Assembly (NCBI GenBank): GCA_937872465.1
Contig: CALMSR010000003.1
Coordinates: forward strand, 36,118-100,117
Length of the DNA stretch: 64,000 nt
From: an uncultured Paracoccaceae bacterium
Lineage (GTDB): Bacteria > Pseudomonadota > Alphaproteobacteria > Rhodobacterales > Rhodobacteraceae
Direction: 5' to 3'
Part shown: piece after piece, positions 59,567-64,000 of the stretch
How positions within the stretch are numbered: position 1 is the first letter of the stretch
Layout of the letters: every line of letters begins with the position of its first letter
Position numbers and translations under genes: made by a program
Notes under the pieces: model-generated
What the model was told of the DNA's origin: nothing
Databases searched by the model: none
The model's input: the letters and a program-made list of their open reading frames with translations, nothing else

Positions 59567-60916
59567 TCAATCCGCCCCGCCGCCCGCGAAGTAATCGGCC
59601 GTCACCTTCGCGATCACCGGCGAGAGCAGCAGGAGCGACACGAGGTTGGGGAAGGCCATGAAGGCGTTGAGCGTGTCGGCCACCAGCCAGACGAAATCGA
59701 GCTGCGTCACCGCGCCGATCAGCACGAAGACCGTCCAGAGCAGGCGATAGGGTTTCTCGACCCCGGTCCCCACCAGGAACTCCCAGCATTTCTCGCCGTA
59801 ATAGGCCCAGCCGAGGATGGTGGTGAAGGCAAAGACCGCCAGCGCGATCGCGAGGAAGAACCGCCCGCCGGGGAAGCCGGCGGAGAACGCGCTCGCGGTC
59901 AGCGAGGCGCCGGTCTCGCCGCTCGACCAGACGCCGGTGACGATGATCGCGAGGCCGGTCATGGTGCAGACCACGATGGTGTCGATGAAGGTTCCCATCA
60001 TGCCGATCAGGCCGGATTGCGCCGCGTTCTTGCTCTGGCCCGCGGCCTGGGCGATGCCGGCGGTGCCGAGCCCGGCCTCGTTGGAGAAGATGCCGCGGGC
60101 GACCCCGTAGCGCAGCGCCAGCATGATGGTGGCCCCCGCGAAGCCGCCGGTCGCCGCCGTCGGGCTGAACGCGTGGGTGAAGATCAGCCCGAACGCCGCG
60201 GGGATGCCCCCGGCATGGACGAGGAGCACGATGAGCGCCGCGACGATATAGGCGATGCACATGCCCGGCACCAGCTGCTCGGCCACGGCGCCGATGCGCT
60301 TGATGCCGCCGAGCAGCACGAAGCCGGTCAGCGCCGCGAGCACCACGCCGGTGAGCCAGTGCGGAACCGCGAAGCTGGAGTTCATCGCCTCGGCGATCGA
60401 GTTCGACTGCACCATGTTGCCGATGCCGAAGCCCGCGAGGCCGCCGAAGAGCGCGAAGGCCACGCCGAGCCATTTCCAATGCGCGCCGAGGCCGTTCTTG
60501 ATCGCGTACATCGGCCCGCCGATCTGCTCGCCGTGGTCGTCGGTCTCGCGGAAATGCACCGCCAGCAGCACCTCGGAATATTTGGTGGCCATGCCGACCA
60601 GGGCGGTCATCCACATCCAGAACAGCGCGCCGGGCCCGCCGATGGCGATCGCCGTGGCGACCCCGGCGATGTTGCCGGTGCCCACAGTGGCCGCCAGCGC
60701 CGTCATCAGCGCCGCATAGGGGCTGATCTCGCCCGGAGCGTCGGCATCGGGCTTGCGGCCCCGCCACACCATGCGGAAGCCGGTGGGGATGCGCCGGATC
60801 GGCATCAGCCCCAGCCGCAGCTGCAGGAAGAGGCCGGTGCCGAGGATCAGCACCAGCATCGGCGGTCCCCAGACGAAGCCGTTGATGGCGCCGACGATGG
60901 CGGTCAGGGTTTCCAT
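59567..60916 (-). CDS. Alanine/glycine:sodium symporter (AGCS family)
   Basis: A 449-residue membrane transporter with about ten segments and AGCS motifs: GTGNIAGVATAIAIGGPGALFWMW (about 77-100), GGPMYAIKNGL, FSNEAGLGTAGIAQAAGQSKNAAQSGLIGMMGTFIDT. It imports small neutral amino acids with sodium. Monocistronic, convergent with the kinase gene. No link to polysaccharide metabolism is apparent. Confidence 0.92.
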   Translation of the reverse strand: METLTAIVGAINGFVWGPPMLVLILGTGLFLQLRLGLMPIRRIPTGFRMVWRGRKPDADAPGEISPYAALMTALAATVGTGNIAGVATAIAIGGPGALFWMWMTALVGMATKYSEVLLAVHFRETDDHGEQIGGPMYAIKNGLGAHWKWLGVAFALFGGLAGFGIGNMVQSNSIAEAMNSSFAVPHWLTGVVLAALTGFVLLGGIKRIGAVAEQLVPGMCIAYIVAALIVLLVHAGGIPAAFGLIFTHAFSPTAATGGFAGATIMLALRYGVARGIFSNEAGLGTAGIAQAAGQSKNAAQSGLIGMMGTFIDTIVVCTMTGLAIIVTGVWSSGETGASLTASAFSAGFPGGRFFLAIALAVFAFTTILGWAYYGEKCWEFLVGTGVEKPYRLLWTVFVLIGAVTQLDFVWLVADTLNAFMAFPNLVSLLLLSPVIAKVTADYFAGGGAD

Positions 60917-61028
60917 GATGCGCGCTCCCCCATGCTGTCCGGGGGGAGGGTATCGCGCCTCGGTGGTGCGTCGGAAGCCCCTATTTCGCGGGGACGCGCG
61001 GGATCCTGCGGGCGCGCGCCCGGGCGGC

Positions 61029-61811
61029 TCAGGCGGCGGCCCTCCGCCGGCGGCGCTGGCCCGCGAGCAGCGCCATGCCGCCGAGCAGCAGCCCGGCCGC
61101 CCCGGGCAGCGGCACCGGCGCCACCCTGGCCATCGTCACCCCGTCGATGCCGAAGCCGTCGTTGGTGCGGTCATGCATCAGCCGGATCGTGAGATCGCTG
61201 ACCGCCTCGTCGAGCAGGATGCGCACGAAATGGACATTGCCGTTGGCCAGCCGCTTGCCGCCGGCGAGATCGGAGAAGGTCGTGTCGCCGACCTGGATCG
61301 AGAAGCGGCCGCCCACGTCGGCGGCGTCGATCACGAAGAAGGCGAGCGCGTTGAACGTGCCGAGCCCCGCGATCTTCCATTCCATGCCGGTGTTGTCGTT
61401 GCTGTCGAGCCATTTGCCGCCGACCAGCCCGGGCGGCAGCTCATTGGCGTTGTAGCGGCCCCAGAACATGTCGTTGTCGTCGCGCACCTGCAGCTTGGCG
61501 CCGTTGCCGACCACCGAGGCGCCGCTGCCGGCATCGCCGAGCGCGCTGAAGCTGCCGACCTTGGTGTTCTGTGGGCTGGCCGTGCCCGAACTGCCGTTCC
61601 AGGCCGCATAGCCCTCGAAGGTCTCCTGGCGCAGGTTCTTGACCGTGTGGCTGGCGAGAAAATCGGCCATCTCGGCCTGGGCCGAGGCCAGCGCGCTGCG
61701 GTCGAAGCGGTCGATCCGGAGATCGGCGGTGACGGCCCCCGCCGTCGATCCGGCAAGCATGGCAGCGGCCACAAGCACACCGCCCGTAAACAGGCGAATA
61801 CGCGACAACAT
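61029..61811 (-). CDS. VPLPA-CTERM sorting domain protein
   Basis: A 260-residue exported protein: signal peptide (FTGGVLVAAAMLAGSTAGA), a beta-rich domain (TFEGYAAWNG, WFGRY-like MFWGRYNANELPPG, GRFSIQVGDTTFSDLAGG, IRLMHDRTNDGFGIDGVTMA), then the sorting signal PVPLPGAAGLLLGGMALLAG with QRRRRR. The middle resembles calcium/sugar-binding beta-sandwiches of PEP-CTERM proteins. Third candidate substrate of the exosortase at 43868. An AT-rich promoter region with a 14-bp palindrome lies upstream. Confidence 0.87.
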   Translation of the reverse strand: MLSRIRLFTGGVLVAAAMLAGSTAGAVTADLRIDRFDRSALASAQAEMADFLASHTVKNLRQETFEGYAAWNGSSGTASPQNTKVGSFSALGDAGSGASVVGNGAKLQVRDDNDMFWGRYNANELPPGLVGGKWLDSNDNTGMEWKIAGLGTFNALAFFVIDAADVGGRFSIQVGDTTFSDLAGGKRLANGNVHFVRILLDEAVSDLTIRLMHDRTNDGFGIDGVTMARVAPVPLPGAAGLLLGGMALLAGQRRRRRAAA

Positions 61812-61867
61812 CGGGAAATCCCCTCAAACCCCGTTTAATAAAATATTTACCGCTCTCGATCCTGTCA

Positions 61868-61881
61868 ATTTGAATTCAAAT
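61868..61881. promoter_or_regulatory. Palindrome in the promoter region of the third VPLPA-CTERM gene
   Basis: ATTTGAATTCAAAT, a perfect 14-bp palindrome in the AT-rich 215-bp region between the divergent VPLPA-CTERM and coiled-coil genes. A possible operator. Confidence 0.4.
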
Positions 61882-62026
61882 AAAGCGGGAACATGGTAAA
61901 CGCCGGTTGCAGGGATGCCACGGCGCCTTCCGCCCGGTTTTCCGAAAGCCGTAACCGTTAACCCGCCGCTAACCGGTTCCGCCGCTTGATGGCGCGGTTT
62001 TCGATTTGCCTAGTGCGGGATGTGAC

Positions 62027-64000
62027 ATGGAGTCCTCGGGTATCGGCGGTCTGGCGGCACTGGGCGCGGCATTCGTCGTTCTCACCCTCGTCATCAGCGT
62101 GCGGCGTTCGCTCAAGCGCCGGCGGGCGGCGGGTGGCGGTGCGCCGGCGCCCCGGATCGAGGCCCTGGCGGCCGCCCAGGCCGATCTCGCCGCCCGGCTC
62201 GACGCGCTCGCCGCGGGCCAGAGTGCACCCGAGGAGCGGCTGCAGGCGATGGCCGGCCAGATGCTGGGGCTGATCCGCGACAAGAACGCCACGATGGAGA
62301 CCGCGCTCGCGGGGCTCGACCAGCTGCGCGGGCGGATGCGCACGCTCGAGCAGATGGGCGCGCCGGCCGAGGCGCGCGCGCTGCTCGAACGGCTGGAGGC
62401 GCGTCTCGACGAGATGCGCAGCGCCCAGGCCGCGGGCGCCGCGGCGCTCGAGGCGCGCATCGCGGCGCTCGAATCCCCCGGCCCCAGCCCGGTGGCGGAG
62501 CTGGCCGAGCGGCTCACGCGGCTCCATGCCCAGAAGGACAGCGTCGCCGAGGCGGTGCTGGCGCGGCTCGCCCGGCTCGAGGCGGCGCTGGCCGCACAGG
62601 ATCCGCAGGCCGCCCTCGACCGCTTCGCCGAGCGGCTGGAAGAGCTGCGCCGGGCGCTCGACGGCCGCATCGCCGCGCTGGAGGCGCCGGCCGAGAATCC
62701 CTTCGCCGAGATCTCCGAGCAGCTGACCCGGCTCTATGCCCAGAAGGATGCCGCGGTGGAGACGGTCTTCGCCCGGCTCGCGCCGCTCGAGACCCGGCTT
62801 TCGGAGATGCAGGGCCGCATCGACGGTCTCGACCCCGGGGCCGCGCTGGAGCGTTTCGCCGAGCGGCTGGAGGCGGTGAAGGCCGCCCATGCCGCCGCCG
62901 AGACGGCGCTGCAGGGCCGGCTCACGGCGCTGGAGGCCCCGGCCGAGAATCCCTTCGCCGAGATCTCCGAGCAGCTCACCCGGCTCTATGCCCAGAAGGA
63001 TGCCGCGGTGGAGACGGTCCTCGCCCGGCTCGCGCCGCTCGAGACCCGGCTTTCGGAGATGCAGGGCCGCATCGACGGTCTCGACCCCGGGGCCGCGCTG
63101 GAGCGTTTCGCCGAGCGGCTGGAGGCGGTGAAGGCCGCCCATGCCGCCGCCGAGACGGCGCTGCAGGGCCGTCTCGCCGCGCTGGAGGCGCCGGCCGAGA
63201 ACCCCTTCGCGGAGATCTCCGAGCAGCTCACCCGGCTCTATGCCCAGAAGGACGCGACCGTGGAGACGGTCTTCGCACGGCTCGCGCCGCTCGAGGCGAA
63301 GCTCGCCGAGGTCGAGGCGGGGCTGGCGTCCCGGGATCCGCAGGCCGCCCTCGACCGCTTCGCCGAGCGGCTGGAGGCGGTGCAGGGCCGCGTCGCGGCG
63401 CTGGAGGCGCCGGGCGAGAATCCCTTCGCCGAGATCTCCGAGCAGCTGACCCGGCTCTACACCCAGAAGGACGCCACCGTGGAGACGGTCTTCGCCCGGC
63501 TCGCGCCGCTCGAGGCCCGGCTTTCGGAAATGCAGGGCCGCATCGACGGCCTCGATCCGCAGGCGGCCCTCGACCGTTTCGCCGAGCGGCTGGAGGCGGT
63601 GCAGGGCCGCGTCGCGGCGCTGGAGGCGCCGGGCGAGAATCCCTTCGCCGAGATCTCCGAGCAGCTGACCCGGCTCTACACCCAGAAGGACGCCACCGTG
63701 GAGACGGTCTTCGCCCGGCTCGCGCCGCTCGAGGCGAAACTCGCCGAGGTCGAGGCGGGGCTGGCGTCCCGGGATCCGCAGGCGGCCCTCGACCGTTTCG
63801 CCGAGCGGCTGGAGGGGCTGAAGGCCGCCCATGCCGCCGCCGAGACGGCGCTGCAGGGCCGGCTCGCGGCGCTGGAGGCGCCGGGCGAGAATCCCTTCGC
63901 CGAGATCTCCGAGCAACTCACCCGGCTCTATTCCCAGAAGGATGCCGCGGTGGAGACGGTCCTCGCCCGGCTCGCGCCGCTCGAGACCCGGCTTTCGGAG
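62027..64000 (+). CDS. Membrane-anchored coiled-coil repeat protein (3' end outside window)
   Basis: Open from the ATG at 62027 to the window edge: at least 658 residues with no stop. N-terminal membrane segment (GGLAALGAAFVVLTLVISV, ~6-25) followed by RRSLKRRR, then Ala/Glu/Leu/Arg-rich coiled coil. From residue ~220 it has repeats of 84 or 73 residues, each with NPFAEISEQLTRLYAQKDA..ETV.ARLAPLE. The order suggests a cytoplasmic coiled coil anchored by one N-terminal helix, like RmuC-type proteins; the catalytic part, if any, lies beyond the edge. Opposite-strand reading is rejected by codon third positions. Confidence 0.8.
   Translation, partial: MESSGIGGLAALGAAFVVLTLVISVRRSLKRRRAAGGGAPAPRIEALAAAQADLAARLDALAAGQSAPEERLQAMAGQMLGLIRDKNATMETALAGLDQLRGRMRTLEQMGAPAEARALLERLEARLDEMRSAQAAGAAALEARIAALESPGPSPVAELAERLTRLHAQKDSVAEAVLARLARLEAALAAQDPQAALDRFAERLEELRRALDGRIAALEAPAENPFAEISEQLTRLYAQKDAAVETVFARLAPLETRLSEMQGRIDGLDPGAALERFAERLEAVKAAHAAAETALQGRLTALEAPAENPFAEISEQLTRLYAQKDAAVETVLARLAPLETRLSEMQGRIDGLDPGAALERFAERLEAVKAAHAAAETALQGRLAALEAPAENPFAEISEQLTRLYAQKDATVETVFARLAPLEAKLAEVEAGLASRDPQAALDRFAERLEAVQGRVAALEAPGENPFAEISEQLTRLYTQKDATVETVFARLAPLEARLSEMQGRIDGLDPQAALDRFAERLEAVQGRVAALEAPGENPFAEISEQLTRLYTQKDATVETVFARLAPLEAKLAEVEAGLASRDPQAALDRFAERLEGLKAAHAAAETALQGRLAALEAPGENPFAEISEQLTRLYSQKDAAVETVLARLAPLETRLSE
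62690..64000. repeat. Tandem repeats of 252 or 219 bp in the coiled-coil gene
   Basis: The segment GAGAAYCCCTTCGC recurs at 62693, 62945, 63197, 63416, 63635 and 63887, giving unit lengths 252, 252, 219, 219 and 252 bp. Units are highly similar at DNA level, and the array continues past the window. Expected to be recombination-prone. Confidence 0.9.

Noticed and set aside
61958..63916. 652-codon minus-strand frame over the coiled-coil repeats
   Set aside because: Third-position bias and the membrane anchor followed by coiled coil support the + strand frame. The minus-strand repeats are a mirror of it.
1..64000. Insertion sequences or transposons
   Set aside because: No transposase-like protein was found on either strand. 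The inverted repeats noted are too short or lie at gene ends.

Overview
The window is very GC-rich, densely coded DNA of an alphaproteobacterium, most likely a member of the Rhodobacteraceae. This rests on codon use (nearly all third positions G or C), three secreted proteins ending in a VPLPA-type C-terminal sorting signal, a homologue of the gene-transfer-agent (GTA) head-spike base protein Rcc01079, and a RepA/ParAB replication core of the kind found on roseobacter plasmids. The core (33.6-37.4 kb: repA, an iteron origin, parA, parB and five parS-like palindromes between 31.9 and 41.9 kb) suggests the whole window lies on an extrachromosomal replicon. A tRNA-Ser(GGA) gene next to it leaves open that the replicon is a chromid. 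No transposase, integrase or rRNA was seen.

Layout. 0-7.4 kb: sugar-nucleotide enzymes (epimerase, RmlC, three oxidoreductases) interrupted by an SDR/AraC pair. 7.4-15.5 kb: an FAD oxidoreductase, then a rightward run of a sulfotransferase-like protein, a two-part glycosyltransferase-like protein, an asparagine-synthase-like protein, a GT4 glycosyltransferase and GalE. 15.8-20.0 kb: a leftward operon of an O-antigen ligase-like polymerase, a lipid-linked-oligosaccharide type ABC exporter and a glycosyltransferase. 20.3-28.5 kb: a leftward set made of a GTA-type spike base protein and three large Ig-domain proteins, two sharing a C-terminal domain of unknown function and two sharing a recent 769-bp duplication. 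28.8-31.8 kb: a large exported protein and a GT2 glycosyltransferase. 32.1-33.5 kb: two VPLPA-CTERM proteins. 33.6-38.4 kb: replicon core, patatin-like phospholipase, tRNA-Ser. 38.9-43.8 kb: a beta-helix/RTX protein, ManC, a GT2 and a sulfotransferase. 43.9-59.5 kb: an exosortase-linked exopolysaccharide locus (XrtD-EpsI fusion, outer-membrane barrel, Wza-like export protein, BLUF photoreceptor, Alg14/Alg13-like pair, Gfo/Idh oxidoreductase, TPR lipoprotein, priming sugar transferase, GT2, ExeA-like ATPase, Wzz-like chain-length protein, tyrosine kinase). 59.6-64 kb: a sodium:amino-acid symporter, a third VPLPA-CTERM protein, and a membrane-anchored coiled-coil repeat protein that runs off the right edge.

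How the parts fit: most of the window makes, exports and decorates surface polysaccharide and anchors proteins that presumably sit in it. The GTA-like spike proteins, RTX beta-helix protein and sulfotransferases may bind or modify that polysaccharide. The functional links are inferred from gene families and neighbourhood; none is demonstrated by the sequence alone.
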